Below are positions 7,978 to 16,240 of a stretch of 38,579 nucleotides of DNA, piece after piece. The notes beneath the pieces were generated by a model. The model was not told the DNA's origin. It did no database searches and worked only from the letters and a program-made list of their open reading frames with translations. This stretch comes from a virus. The stretch is from positions 1-38,579 of the IMG/VR virus record IMGVR_UViG_3300045999_007667; one strand, written 5' to 3'. Within the stretch, counting starts at the first letter, position 1. Every line of letters starts with the position of its first letter. The position numbers were made by a program, and so were the translations under genes.

Positions 7978-9207
7978 ATGGGCATGAGCGGACGGCTACT
8001 GAGGCCGAAAGGTTCTTCAGCGCCGGTGTTCACCGAAGCGGGCTACACCCGCCTGTGGTGCGTGACGGATAAATCCACAGGCAACGTCACCGGGACTGCG
8101 GAATCCGACACCGGATTCTACGCCGTGAAGTGGTGGGACAACACCACGACGGTGTACGAGAGTGGCGACACGTTCAGCAAGTCGGCGGGGGGGAGGAAGG
8201 CGTTTGAGATTTTCCCGTCCGATACGATGGGCGATCCAGAGGGCCAGTTCGACGGCTTCGACATTAGCGACAACGCGCTCACGCAAGTGCGTGCCGAAGA
8301 TGTATCGCTGTTTGGTTCGGCTGGCTGGCCGGGCTATTGGACGCACCTGGCGGGAATGAGTTGGGTTCCGCCCACGCCCGCCGGGTACGAAGGCGGGACA
8401 ATCAGCAAAAACTCGCTATCGGCCACCGCACTAGACCAGTTCTACGCCGACTTGGACGCAGGCGGTGGAAGACTGTTCGTTGATCGCAATCCCGGCATCG
8501 GCGCCGACACCCCGACGATTGCGACAACGAAGGGGTATACAGTGTTTGGGAGCGTGCCGCCGCAGACGACGGTCCTGCTGCCGTTCGACAGCAATTTCGA
8601 TGACGCTACGGGGGGCGCGCCGATCCCCTCATATAGTGGCGATGTGTTCATCGACGCGTCGGTAAAGAAGTACGGGGCTGGCTCACTGCGCGCGGAAGGC
8701 GGGTTTCTGGAGTTCGCAGACAGCCCGGCGTTTGACATCAATTACCTTGAGCCGTTTACGATTGAAATGTGGCTGCGCATCAACGAACGCGGCAATGCCT
8801 ACTCCACTGTGGCCACGAAGCGATTGGGCACCGACTGGCAATGGCTTGTTGGTTTCAGCAATCCCGAGACGGCGAATTTTTACTTTTCTGCAAACTCCTC
8901 TGGTGGCGCCGGCGGTGGCGGGCAAAACGAAGTATTTGACCCGACCGAAATGGACGAGGGCGTGTGGTATCACTACGCAATCGTCGGAGTCCCTGGCACC
9001 GTGAAGATGTATCGCAACGGCGCGGAGGTCGCATCCGGCCCCTTCACCTCGCAGCCTAACAACGGGCAACCTGTGACACTGGGAGCGTTGGCGGAAGGAG
9101 GCGAGCCGTTTGACGGGAACATTGATGACTTTCGCGTTGTGAAAAATGCGGCAGTATATACCGCGAACTTCACCCCCCCCACCGGCCCGCTCGGAGTGTA
9201 CCCGTAA
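7978..9207 (+). CDS. Tail protein with C-terminal LamG (concanavalin A-like) domain (409 aa)
   Basis: Residues about 200-405 form a LamG/laminin-G-3 type jelly roll: LLPFDSNFDD, then FTIEMWLRIN, WYHYAIVGVPGTVKMYRNG and a final IDDFRVVKNAAVYTANFTPP, the ending typical of phage LamG tail proteins. The N-terminal 190 residues are a separate domain with WW- and Gly-rich strands. LamG domains bind glycans, so this is a good candidate for the receptor-binding or tail-fibre protein. Its TAA shares one base with the ATG of the sulfotransferase-like gene. Confidence 0.75.
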   Translation: MGMSGRLLRPKGSSAPVFTEAGYTRLWCVTDKSTGNVTGTAESDTGFYAVKWWDNTTTVYESGDTFSKSAGGRKAFEIFPSDTMGDPEGQFDGFDISDNALTQVRAEDVSLFGSAGWPGYWTHLAGMSWVPPTPAGYEGGTISKNSLSATALDQFYADLDAGGGRLFVDRNPGIGADTPTIATTKGYTVFGSVPPQTTVLLPFDSNFDDATGGAPIPSYSGDVFIDASVKKYGAGSLRAEGGFLEFADSPAFDINYLEPFTIEMWLRINERGNAYSTVATKRLGTDWQWLVGFSNPETANFYFSANSSGGAGGGGQNEVFDPTEMDEGVWYHYAIVGVPGTVKMYRNGAEVASGPFTSQPNNGQPVTLGALAEGGEPFDGNIDDFRVVKNAAVYTANFTPPTGPLGVYP

Positions 9208-9899
9208 TGTTTTACTACTCCACCCCCAACTACAGCGTTGCCCTCAACGCGAAGGTCGGCTCAACGGCGATGGCCCGCGCGCTCATTCGGCAGTTCTATC
9301 CGCGACTGGACTGGCTGATTCGCACTGCTGCCTTTCCGGCCGGCGTGACAGAGGCAGATCGTCCGTTCCATTGGATGTGTCCCGGCAGTCGGACGCCTGA
9401 CAAACCTGTGGTCCTCCTCGTCCGTGATCCTGTGGACAGGTTCATCACAGCCTGCCAGCAAGTCGGCATCAGCACGCGAAAGGCGGATGCCGCGATTGCC
9501 TCACTGGTTGAAGACAAGCCGTTCGCGAGGTCGAAGCCCAGCGACATTACGCCCGAGCGATGGGCCGAGCAGCGAGAGCGGGCGGCCAAGCGGGTGGCGC
9601 GAATGCAACGGCGTGACAGAAAGTGGCGGCCGGATCGGCTGCGTGCCGACGCGCATTTCTTCCACCAGTACCAGTACGCAGTCGGCCCGACAACCTGTTT
9701 CCGATTCCCTCGCGACATTGCGGCGGTGGCGGCGTTCATCGGCATCGACGCCCCTCTGCCGGAACTCAACCGGGCACGGCGGGAAAAGCCGACACTGACC
9801 AAGCAGGAGGCCGATGCGGTGCGGGCGTACTACGCGGTGGACCAAGCCCTGTTCGATGCGATCGCGCAGGCTGGATACGTCTACACGCCGCCCGCGTGA
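9207..9899 (+). CDS. Sulfotransferase-family protein (230 aa)
   Basis: The N-terminus carries NAKVGSTAMARAL (residues 14-26), matching the 5'-phosphosulfate loop of PAPS-dependent sulfotransferases, and VVLLVRDPVDRFITA (residues 68-82) matches the 3'-phosphate motif with RDP and a downstream Arg. The C-terminal YYAVDQALFDAI is also typical of Sulfotransfer_2-like proteins. The family moves a sulfo group from PAPS to a carbohydrate or protein. The one-base overlap with the LamG tail gene suggests joint expression, so a target on the host surface, the virion or the tail fibre is plausible. Confidence 0.7.
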   Translation: MFYYSTPNYSVALNAKVGSTAMARALIRQFYPRLDWLIRTAAFPAGVTEADRPFHWMCPGSRTPDKPVVLLVRDPVDRFITACQQVGISTRKADAAIASLVEDKPFARSKPSDITPERWAEQRERAAKRVARMQRRDRKWRPDRLRADAHFFHQYQYAVGPTTCFRFPRDIAAVAAFIGIDAPLPELNRARREKPTLTKQEADAVRAYYAVDQALFDAIAQAGYVYTPPA

Positions 9900-9997
9900 C
9901 GCTCTTCACCTTAGAGACAGCCGTGCGGTTCAATGAGATCGAAGTCGTCGCCATCGCTGACGCGGTGGCCCTGCTGCCGCAACCCCCCGAGCCGTGA
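9896..9997 (+). CDS. Possible small protein (33 aa)
   Basis: A GTG at 9896 overlaps the sulfotransferase stop in a GTGA arrangement and opens a 33-residue frame ending at 9997. The segment FNEIEVVAIADAVALLP is hydrophobic but not clearly membrane-spanning. It lies immediately before the convergent integrase gene. It could be real and coupled or chance; length gives little support. Confidence 0.3.
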   Translation: MTLFTLETAVRFNEIEVVAIADAVALLPQPPEP

Positions 9998-10007
9998 CTG
10001 CATCGGC

Positions 10008-10874
10008 TCACGACACCTTCGGCAGAATGTCCGGGGCGTTGGTGTCTGGCGTCACGATCCGCGGATCGAGGTATTTCCTCGTTGTCTTTGGATCGGCGTG
10101 ATCCAGCAGGGCCTGGGCTGACAGCCCAGCCGCCTGCGCATAAGACGCTGTCGTCTTGCGGATTTTGTGGAATTTGCACGATCTGTTCGCCGGCAGCCCC
10201 GCCCGCTTCAGGATGATCTCAAGGCGCTTCCACAGGTAGGACTTCGCCCGCGGGAACGGAAACACAAGATCGTTTGGCTGCCTGCGGATCTCATTCAGGG
10301 CTGCCTCCGTCTCGGCGCTGATTGTCCGAAGAATGTCCCGTCGCTTGCCCTTCCTGTTCTCGGCGGAATACAGGATCGTCCTGCCGCGAATGTCCCGCCA
10401 CCGCAGGGATACGATGGATCCGACCCTTTCCCCGGTGTCGTAGCACACCAGCAGCAGCGCGCGCCACCACAGGGCGGCAGGGATGTCGCCGTACTTCGTC
10501 GTCTCCTTGGCTGCGGAATCAAGGATCATTCGCACCTCGTCGGCAAACCACGCCTCCGGAACCCGTTCAGGCACCCTGACGAGGCTGATCGTCGGCCACA
10601 TCTCCACCATCCGCCGGCGGGCCGCCAGTTCCCACATCGCGCGGATCTGGCTGCGGTCTTTCGCCGCCGTGGCTGGCTGCCGCTCGCGGACGCGTTTGGC
10701 GAGGAACCGCGCCACCTTGAGATCATCAAGATCGGCCAGCGTCGGTTCGTGGCCCAGCGATTTGCCGAACTCCGAAATGGTGATTTTGTAGAGCGTCTCG
10801 GTGTGCTTCCCGATCTGCTTCAGCGGAATGTAGATGTCTTGCAGAAAATCGACGAGTTTCATTGGTGGCCCCAC
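10008..10874 (-). CDS. int: Phage-type tyrosine recombinase (integrase)
   Basis: The catalytic set is visible: Arg150 (YDTGERVGS), a Lys around 175-178, His236-x-x-Arg239 (FHKIRKT), His259 (LDHADPKTTRKY) and the nucleophile Tyr268. An N-terminal SAM-like core-binding domain occupies residues about 5-90. At 288 residues it lacks the extra insert diagnostic of integron integrases (IntI), so I call it a phage integrase for site-specific integration. The start is ambiguous: GTG at 10874, with AAGGAGG about 16 bp upstream, or ATG at 10862. It converges with the tail module and follows a small minus gene by 27 bp. Confidence 0.9.
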   Translation of the reverse strand: MGPPMKLVDFLQDIYIPLKQIGKHTETLYKITISEFGKSLGHEPTLADLDDLKVARFLAKRVRERQPATAAKDRSQIRAMWELAARRRMVEMWPTISLVRVPERVPEAWFADEVRMILDSAAKETTKYGDIPAALWWRALLLVCYDTGERVGSIVSLRWRDIRGRTILYSAENRKGKRRDILRTISAETEAALNEIRRQPNDLVFPFPRAKSYLWKRLEIILKRAGLPANRSCKFHKIRKTTASYAQAAGLSAQALLDHADPKTTRKYLDPRIVTPDTNAPDILPKVS

Positions 10875-10901
10875 AAACTGGCATATGCCACCTCCTTGCG
10901 G

Positions 10902-11105
10902 TCACAGCAAACTCCGAAGTCGTTTCGGAGTCACGACGAAAACTTTTTGAATCCGGATCTGCGGGCATTCGGCACGGTTGGTCACAGACCAGACGGCGCG
11001 AGCCTTTGAGGCTGCGCCGGCGGCAGTCTTTGCGCACACCACAATTTCATCTGTGTCCTCCACAGTCCCTTCAACCCAATCAATCAGCACTCTCCATCGC
11101 CTCAT
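10902..11105 (-). CDS. Small hypothetical protein upstream of integrase (67 aa)
   Basis: The start is well supported by AAGGAGG a few bases upstream on the minus strand. The product begins MRRWRVLIDWVEGTVED and is basic towards the C-terminus (TPKRLRSLL). Size, charge and position directly before the integrase suggest an excisionase or directionality factor, but I see no canonical winged-helix signature, so the name is not assigned. Confidence 0.6.
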   Translation of the reverse strand: MRRWRVLIDWVEGTVEDTDEIVVCAKTAAGAASKARAVWSVTNRAECPQIRIQKVFVVTPKRLRSLL

Positions 11106-11129
11106 CTGGCACCCCTCCTTGGCTGCCTG

Positions 11130-11153
11130 TAGAGTGTTGCCGCCTCCACTCTA
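11130..11153. promoter_or_regulatory. Candidate operator: 7-bp inverted repeat between divergent int and regulator genes
   Basis: TAGAGTG at 11130-11136 and its exact complement CACTCTA at 11147-11153 are separated by 10 bp. Just to its right, 11154-11161 reads TTGACAAT on the minus strand, a -35-like box pointing towards the integrase side. The inverted repeat therefore falls between that -35 and the minus-strand start, as expected for an operator bound by a dimeric repressor, probably the product of 11191-11706. Confidence 0.5.
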
Positions 11154-11154
11154 A

Positions 11155-11184
11155 TTGTCAAGGACGGGGTGAAACACCCACAAT
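11155..11184 (+). promoter_or_regulatory. Candidate promoter for the regulator gene, possibly leaderless
   Basis: TTGTCA (11155-11160) and CACAAT (11179-11184) are spaced by 18 bp. Transcription would start about 7 bp later, essentially at the ATG at 11191, and there is no Shine-Dalgarno sequence before that ATG. This suggests a leaderless mRNA such as lambda cI makes from its maintenance promoter. It is inferred from two hexamers only. Confidence 0.35.
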
Positions 11185-11190
11185 ACCGCC

Positions 11191-11706
11191 ATGGAAAACG
11201 AGGCGATCGGCGCGTGGGAAGCCGCTGGACTCATGGGAGTCCACTTCTCACGCCCGAAGAAGATGGTTGACGCAGGAACTATCTCGGGGAGGGCGCTGTT
11301 CTCCAACGAAGGACGAGATTTCCTTGTGTATTCGCTCGCGGACTGCAACCAGAACTTCCGCGACTACCTAGAGAACCGCACCGGCAGCAAGCGGGGTCGG
11401 ACAGCCGTCAACGACAGGCCGAGGATGCTCCGGCTGCTGGCCGCCAAAGGCCGGCCGAAGATCGCCTACGAGGACGCCATCGGGGCCTACGAGGCCGCCA
11501 AGATACTAGGTGTCTACTGGACGTTCATGGCGCGGCTGGCGAAAAACGGACACATCGTCGGCAGAATCCTGCACTCCGGCAGGTCCGACAGGTCGCGGCT
11601 CTGGATCTTCTCGCGGAAATCCTGCGAGGCGCGGGCCGTCGAAATCGCGAAACTTGAGAAAGCCGGCAAGAAGATTGGCCGCCCGCGGAGTTATGTTGAC
11701 AGGTAG
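11191..11706 (+). CDS. Regulator-like protein with two tandem helix-turn-helix-type repeats (171 aa)
   Basis: Two related segments are visible: AIGAWEAAGLMGVHFSRPKK (about residues 5-24) and AIGAYEAAKILGVYWTFMAR (about residues 95-114). Both have the EAA..(L/M)GV shape of excisionase/MerR-type helix-turn-helix motifs, and both are followed by a GxISGR or GHIVGR wing. The C-terminus is basic. It is divergent from the integrase operon across the inverted repeat, so a lysogeny repressor or directionality regulator is the best reading. No peptidase or LexA-like cleavage domain is present. Confidence 0.6.
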   Translation: MENEAIGAWEAAGLMGVHFSRPKKMVDAGTISGRALFSNEGRDFLVYSLADCNQNFRDYLENRTGSKRGRTAVNDRPRMLRLLAAKGRPKIAYEDAIGAYEAAKILGVYWTFMARLAKNGHIVGRILHSGRSDRSRLWIFSRKSCEARAVEIAKLEKAGKKIGRPRSYVDR

Positions 11707-11723
11707 CCAAGCGCCGCTATCCT
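11696..11723 (+). promoter_or_regulatory. Sigma-70-type promoter for the replication operon
   Basis: TTGACA at 11696-11701 and TATCCT at 11718-11723 are separated by 16 bp. The helicase ATG follows at 11745 with AAGGAGG between. The -35 overlaps the end of the regulator gene. The hexamers are close to consensus in an otherwise GC-rich sequence. Confidence 0.5.
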
Positions 11724-11744
11724 CCATCGGCCAAGGAGGACGCC

Positions 11745-13121
11745 ATGCTCTGGCAGCATCAGCAGGAAGCGATTTCGTGGGCAATCGGACGACTCTGCGT
11801 CCTTTTGCACATGGGGATGGGGACCGGCAAATCCCGCGTCCTGCTTGAGATTCTGCGGGCCGAATCGCTGTCCCGCGTCTTGATCTGCTGCCCCAAGGCC
11901 GTCGTTCCGGCATGGGGTAAGCAGGGCGGCCTGTGGCTGCCCGAGTACCGGATCCTGCTGCTCACGAAGGGGTCCTCCAAGCAGAAGGAAAAACTCGTCG
12001 AGGCCGCCATGGCCGACAATTCGCCGCTCATCGTGGTCACGAACTACGAGTCGGCGTGGCGGATCCCGCTTCTGGAAAAGACCCAGTGGGACGCCATCTG
12101 CTACGACGAGTGCCACAAACTCAAGGCTCCGAGCGGCACGACGAGCCGCTGGGCCGCCCGCATGGGCAAAAAGAACCCCACGGCCAAGCGCATCGGCCTG
12201 TCCGGCACGCTGCTGGCGCACTCGCCGCTCGATGCCTACGGCGTCTACAGGGCCGTCGAGTCGCCGGAGTGCCAGACGTTCGGGCAGTCATTCACGGCGT
12301 TTCGGTCACGCTATGCCGTGACGCGGCCGGGCTATCCCGGCTGGGTCGTCGGCTACCGAAATACCGACGAGTTCGGCACGAAGATTGCACAAACGACGTT
12401 TCATCGACGGTCGGAAGACGTTTTGGATCTGCCTGACATCATGCACGAACAGGTGGACGTTGAGTTGTCGGACAAGGAGGCGGCCCTGTACCGTGCGCTG
12501 GATCGCGATTTCTGCGCGACGGTCGGCGGCCGCGAGGTCACGCCGGCCAATGTCCTCGTCCACCTCATCCGGCTGCTTGAGGTCTGCGGGGGCAGTATTC
12601 ATGCCGACGGCTCCAAGCAGGCAATCACAATCGACGAGACTCCGAGCAAGGCGGCCGCGCTGTCTGATATTCTGGACTGTCTGGCTCACACAGAGCCGCT
12701 TGTCGTGTTTCATCGCTACAAAGCCGACGGCGAGGCCGCCGCCGCGGCCTGCATCAAGGCTGGCAGGTCTGTCAGCGTCCTGAACGGAGAACGCAACGAA
12801 CTCGCCGACTGGCAGGCCGGGAGGACGACCGTGCTGATTGCGAACCAAGCCAGCGGCGGCGTCGGGATCGACCTGACGCGGGCGGCCTACGGCGTGTTCT
12901 ACAGCCTCGGTCACAGTCTGAGCGACTACCTGCAGGCGATCGCCCGGCTGCACCGCCCCGGGCAGGCCAAGAAAACGCATTTTTACAGTCTGGTGGCTAC
13001 GGTAGACGGCAACCAGACGGTGGACGGAGCGGTCTACAAGGCTTTGGAAAGCAGACAGGAGGTCATTGATGCAATCATTACAGGCTACAGAGACTCACAA
13101 CGGGCTCTCGGGGCTGCTTGA
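11745..13121 (+). CDS. SNF2-like DEAD/DEAH superfamily II helicase (458 aa)
   Basis: Motif I is GMGTGKS (residues 24-30), motif II DECH (121-124), motif III GLSGT (151-155), and the C-terminal lobe has QAIARLHRPGQ (motif VI) and ASGGVGIDLT (motif V). These are the features of SNF2-type ATPases found in many phages, which translocate on or remodel DNA during replication and recombination. Its start has a strong Shine-Dalgarno (AAGGAGG). The end overlaps the next gene by 53 bp. It opens the replication module. Confidence 0.85.
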   Translation: MLWQHQQEAISWAIGRLCVLLHMGMGTGKSRVLLEILRAESLSRVLICCPKAVVPAWGKQGGLWLPEYRILLLTKGSSKQKEKLVEAAMADNSPLIVVTNYESAWRIPLLEKTQWDAICYDECHKLKAPSGTTSRWAARMGKKNPTAKRIGLSGTLLAHSPLDAYGVYRAVESPECQTFGQSFTAFRSRYAVTRPGYPGWVVGYRNTDEFGTKIAQTTFHRRSEDVLDLPDIMHEQVDVELSDKEAALYRALDRDFCATVGGREVTPANVLVHLIRLLEVCGGSIHADGSKQAITIDETPSKAAALSDILDCLAHTEPLVVFHRYKADGEAAAAACIKAGRSVSVLNGERNELADWQAGRTTVLIANQASGGVGIDLTRAAYGVFYSLGHSLSDYLQAIARLHRPGQAKKTHFYSLVATVDGNQTVDGAVYKALESRQEVIDAIITGYRDSQRALGAA

Positions 13122-13518
13122 GGAAATCACCCGGCTCGACCGCGAGATTGGCACGCTATCTGCACAACTCGACGACATGAAGAAGCGTCGGGCCAATTTG
13201 GAGCAGATCGCCGTGGAGGACATGACGGTGCAACGGCTCGACGGAGTTCGGGTCGCAGGGAGGAGTTGGCGGGTGGAGGAGTCCCTCCATCTGTCGGTGC
13301 CGAGGGATCGGCGCGACGCGGTGCTGGAAGCAGCGCGGGCCGTCGGGATCGAGGATGCGATCACGACGGTCGCCACCACGACGCTGAAGTCGTGGCTTGT
13401 CGAGCGAGCGAAGGAGGCCGGCAGGGAAGCCGGCTCCCCGTTCGCGTCGGGTACGCCGTTCGACGGTCTGGTCGGCGAGTACACGGAGATGAAGTTGCGT
13501 CATGTCACGGTTGGCTGA
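13069..13518 (+). CDS. Phage coiled-coil protein in replication module (149 aa)
   Basis: The ATG at 13069 has AGGAGG 6 bp upstream, inside the end of the helicase gene. Residues about 14-50 form a heptad coiled coil (EEITRLDREIGTLSAQLDD). A compact domain with VPRDRRDAVLEAARAVG and TTLKSWLVERAKEAG follows. This two-part layout is common in small phage proteins next to single-strand-binding or recombination genes, but no biochemical role is established that I can name. Expression is coupled to the helicase. Confidence 0.6.
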   Translation: MQSLQATETHNGLSGLLEEITRLDREIGTLSAQLDDMKKRRANLEQIAVEDMTVQRLDGVRVAGRSWRVEESLHLSVPRDRRDAVLEAARAVGIEDAITTVATTTLKSWLVERAKEAGREAGSPFASGTPFDGLVGEYTEMKLRHVTVG

Positions 13519-13554
13519 CGCTGGTTCGGTGAATGAGGCTACAGGAGGCCACAC

Positions 13555-14334
13555 ATGGCTACCGCAGATTTGTCAGTGAAGACGGTCGATTATCCGGCAC
13601 TGTCGCCGGATTCGCGGCAGATGCAGATCATCGCCGCCAATCTGGAAGGCGAGCCGATGCAGGAGACGGACCTCGTCCGCGTCAAGACGCCCCTCGGCGG
13701 GGCGACCCAGTGGACGATCGACGTTGACGGCAACATGACGACGACGGACGAGATCGTCGGGCTGCTCGTCGGAATCGGGAAGCGTGGGGTCCTGTGGCCC
13801 GAGGAGGACCCGAGCGATGCCCGGCCGGTCATCGTGACCAACGACCTGCAGATCGGATACCGGGTGTCGGACGACATCGGGACTTCGATCAAGCCGGAGT
13901 CGCTGGAGAAGTACCGGATCGGGGACCGGAAGTACGACTGGGTGTCCCTGTCCAACGGGCCGGAGTTCGGCTACGGCAGCAGCCGCGGAGGCTCCGGCAA
14001 GCGGTGCAAGGAGGCTCGCGTGCTGGCGATCCTGCGTCAGGGCGAGACTTGGCCGATTCTGGTGACGGTGGGTCCCGGCAGCCTGCGGAACATCATTCCG
14101 TTTCTCCGGCGGCTGCCAGTGTTCCCGCATGAGGCTGTGATCGGCCTCAAGTTGGTGAAGGCGAAGGGGCGCGGCGGCCAGCCGTACTCCCAGATCGTTC
14201 CGCGTCTGGCCGGCACGATCACGCCCGAGCAGGGTGAGGTCGCGCGGCGGGTCTACGCGGATCCGATCAACGCGATGTTCACCGCGCCGCCGATCGCGTC
14301 GGCCGTGGGGTCCGACGACCTCAGCGACGAGTAG
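13555..14334 (+). CDS. Phage replication-module protein of unknown function (259 aa)
   Basis: The ATG at 13555 has AGGAGG 8 bp upstream. The protein has beta-rich N- and middle parts (TQWTIDVDGN, VIVTNDLQIGYR) and a Gly/Ser-rich linker near residue 140 (GYGSSRGGSGKR). Its size and position between a helicase and a primase match phage single-stranded-DNA-binding or recombination-mediator proteins, but no OB-fold signature can be asserted by eye. It ends just before a strong hairpin region. Confidence 0.55.
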   Translation: MATADLSVKTVDYPALSPDSRQMQIIAANLEGEPMQETDLVRVKTPLGGATQWTIDVDGNMTTTDEIVGLLVGIGKRGVLWPEEDPSDARPVIVTNDLQIGYRVSDDIGTSIKPESLEKYRIGDRKYDWVSLSNGPEFGYGSSRGGSGKRCKEARVLAILRQGETWPILVTVGPGSLRNIIPFLRRLPVFPHEAVIGLKLVKAKGRGGQPYSQIVPRLAGTITPEQGEVARRVYADPINAMFTAPPIASAVGSDDLSDE

Positions 14335-14340
14335 ACCAGT

Positions 14341-14392
14341 TGGCTGGACCGGCGGCCCGAACCCACGGCTTCGTGGGCCGGTCGCCCAGCCA
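14341..14392 (+). other. Extended RNA/DNA hairpin after the 13555 gene
   Basis: TGGCTGG (14341-14347) pairs with CCAGCCA (14386-14392); inside it ACCGGC pairs with GCCGGT and CCACG pairs with CGTGG around a GCTT loop. It begins 6 bp after the stop and has no T-run, so it may be an mRNA-stabilising element or part of a termination region together with the hairpin at 14467. Confidence 0.4.
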
Positions 14393-14466
14393 GAGGTGGC
14401 GTCGTAACACTGGAAGTTATCTGGCTGCAGGGCGTCATTCTCCCGTCACTGCAGCGGATGGCACTC

Positions 14467-14507
14467 GGCGCCGCCTGGGGGTTCGCCCCCGGGCGGCGCC
14501 TCTTTCT
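14467..14507 (+). terminator. Very stable rho-independent-type terminator
   Basis: GGCGCCGCC, a T, then GGGGG, a TTCG tetraloop, CCCCC, a G and GGCGGCGCC form a stem of 14 Watson-Crick pairs plus one T-G pair, followed by TCTTTCT. UUCG-type loops strongly stabilise RNA hairpins. The T-tract is imperfect, so it may attenuate rather than fully stop transcription before the primase gene, whose start lies about 20 bp further on. Confidence 0.65.
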
Positions 14508-14524
14508 CGCACGGAGGCACGATC

Positions 14525-16240
14525 GTGGAAGACTTCTTCAAAGCGGCTGCTTCGTATGCAGCCATCGGCTGGCGCTGCCTGCCGATCAACGGCCTGCGGC
14601 CCGACGGCAAGACCTGCACCTGCCTGTACGGCCCCGCATGCGGCACCCCCGGCAAGCATCCTGTGCATCCCAAGTGGCAGGTCATTGCCACGACTGACGA
14701 GGACACGCTTGCGGAGTGGTTCGACGAGTCGGCGAACGTCAACATCGGCGTCGCCCTTGGGCGCGAGTCGGGCATCGTCGATATTGAGTGGGACGATGCG
14801 ATCGGCAAAGAGACGGCCGAGAAGTTCGGCCTGCATCTGATCGAGACGCCGACCTACATCTCGCACCGCAGCGAACACCGGCTCTTCCGGTTCGATGATC
14901 GGCTGCCGGAGCAGGCCGTCATCAAGGTCGGCGGGCTGGAGATCCGCATTGGCGGCGGCGGCAAGGGGGCGCAGTCGGTGTTTCCTCCGTCCGTCCATGC
15001 CTCTGGCGTCCGGTATCGGTGGAAGCACGGCTACTCGCCAGACGAGGTTCAGCCGGCAGAGATCCCGCCCGAAATGATGCAGGCGATACTCAAGACGACA
15101 AGCCGCGAGGTCGCCGCCAAGCCTCCGGCCAGCGAGATCCTTCACCGGAAGGTCGATTCCGGATCCCGGCACCTGACCATGGTGCGGTACATCGCTTCCA
15201 AGTGCGTGCGGATGCTCGATCCGCACGATCCACGGGAGCAGCAGGAGACGCTGATTGAGTCCAAGGCAATAAATTTGACTCAATGCGTTCCACCGCTGCC
15301 CGACATCGAGGTGGAGAACATCTGGCGCGGTCAGATCCGCTGGGCCATCAAGGTGCGGGCCGAGGGCGGCGGGCCGGAGTTCTTGAAGAGGCGACTGGAG
15401 GAGCGGATCGAGTCGGGCGGCATCGACGAGCCTGCCGAGGCCGACGAGCCAGTGGACTGCCCGTTCACGCTCAACGGCCTTGAGTTTCGGGACGGCGAGT
15501 GGTTCCCCGGCCGGTGGCGGCTCAAGGTCGTCCACAACGACCCGGTCACGTTCATCCTATCCATCCCTGTGTTCTCTAAAGGCGAGACGAAGATGGTCGA
15601 TGTCATGATGAACGCCGAAACCTACCGCTCGTCGGCCAAGGTGGCCTGCGCCGTGCTGGAGGCCACCCATACGGTCATTCTGGATGCCGTCCCCGAGGAG
15701 TGGGGAGTCATCTGGTGCGGGTCTGCCGCCCGAACCAAGGGTCCCCGAGCCGGCCAGCCGGCCATCCGCGGACTCAAGGCCAAACTCATGGACGAGGCCA
15801 CCCAAGAGGAAGCCGCGCCGGAACACCTCCGCTACGCGGTCGTGGCCGGCTGGCTGCTCGATGTCTTGTGCATGACCCCAGAGCCGGGCGAGGAGGAGGA
15901 GGATGCCGGCGAGCCTGACGCCTCTGGGAGGCCCGCCTGGGTCCGAAACAAGGACGGGGTATGGGAACTGTGGTTTGGCTGGTCGCGTGTCTGGGAGGAC
16001 GTAGACCGGCGCCAGAGGCGTCTGGAGGAGGGCGACAAACTCAAGGTCAAGAAGATGCTGCTGGCGGCCACCGGGGACAAACGCCTCCCAGAGGGCCGCT
16101 ACAGGGGCGACGGCGGGTCCACGCGGCGGTACATCCGCTTCAGCGGGAAGTACATCCGGGCGATAGAGCAGATCGCGTTTGGCGATTCTCCAGTTAATAC
16201 AAGGGAAATGAGGTTACGCAGCGCCGATTTGGCGCGGTAA
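14525..16240 (+). CDS. Prim-pol (archaeo-eukaryotic primase type) replication protein (571 aa)
   Basis: The N-terminal domain matches bifunctional primase-polymerases: CxC and AC Cys pairs near residues 31-39, NIGVALGRESGIVDIEWDD with the catalytic acids at 86-88, RSEHRLFRF, and SVFPPSVHASGVRYRW (151-166) with the SxH-like motif. It would make primers, perhaps also extend DNA. A PriCT-like helical region follows (about 205-290). The remaining half contains no P-loop, so unlike many phage primases no helicase is fused. The GTG start has GGAGG upstream. C-terminal acidic stretches (GEEEEDAGE) may be a flexible linker. Confidence 0.8.
   Translation: MEDFFKAAASYAAIGWRCLPINGLRPDGKTCTCLYGPACGTPGKHPVHPKWQVIATTDEDTLAEWFDESANVNIGVALGRESGIVDIEWDDAIGKETAEKFGLHLIETPTYISHRSEHRLFRFDDRLPEQAVIKVGGLEIRIGGGGKGAQSVFPPSVHASGVRYRWKHGYSPDEVQPAEIPPEMMQAILKTTSREVAAKPPASEILHRKVDSGSRHLTMVRYIASKCVRMLDPHDPREQQETLIESKAINLTQCVPPLPDIEVENIWRGQIRWAIKVRAEGGGPEFLKRRLEERIESGGIDEPAEADEPVDCPFTLNGLEFRDGEWFPGRWRLKVVHNDPVTFILSIPVFSKGETKMVDVMMNAETYRSSAKVACAVLEATHTVILDAVPEEWGVIWCGSAARTKGPRAGQPAIRGLKAKLMDEATQEEAAPEHLRYAVVAGWLLDVLCMTPEPGEEEEDAGEPDASGRPAWVRNKDGVWELWFGWSRVWEDVDRRQRRLEEGDKLKVKKMLLAATGDKRLPEGRYRGDGGSTRRYIRFSGKYIRAIEQIAFGDSPVNTREMRLRSADLAR

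Noticed and set aside
9896-10010. tRNA or attachment core near the integrase end
   Set aside because: I found no cloverleaf-forming sequence or CCA end here or elsewhere in the window. An attP core cannot be located without the host junctions.
10008-10874. Integron integrase IntI
   Set aside because: The protein is short and lacks the extra IntI-specific segment. It lies in a normal phage int/regulator arrangement, 11 kb from the array.
12373-12388. CGGCACGAAGATTGCA, another sigma-54-like match on +
   Set aside because: It is in the middle of the helicase gene with no gene start near it; probably chance.
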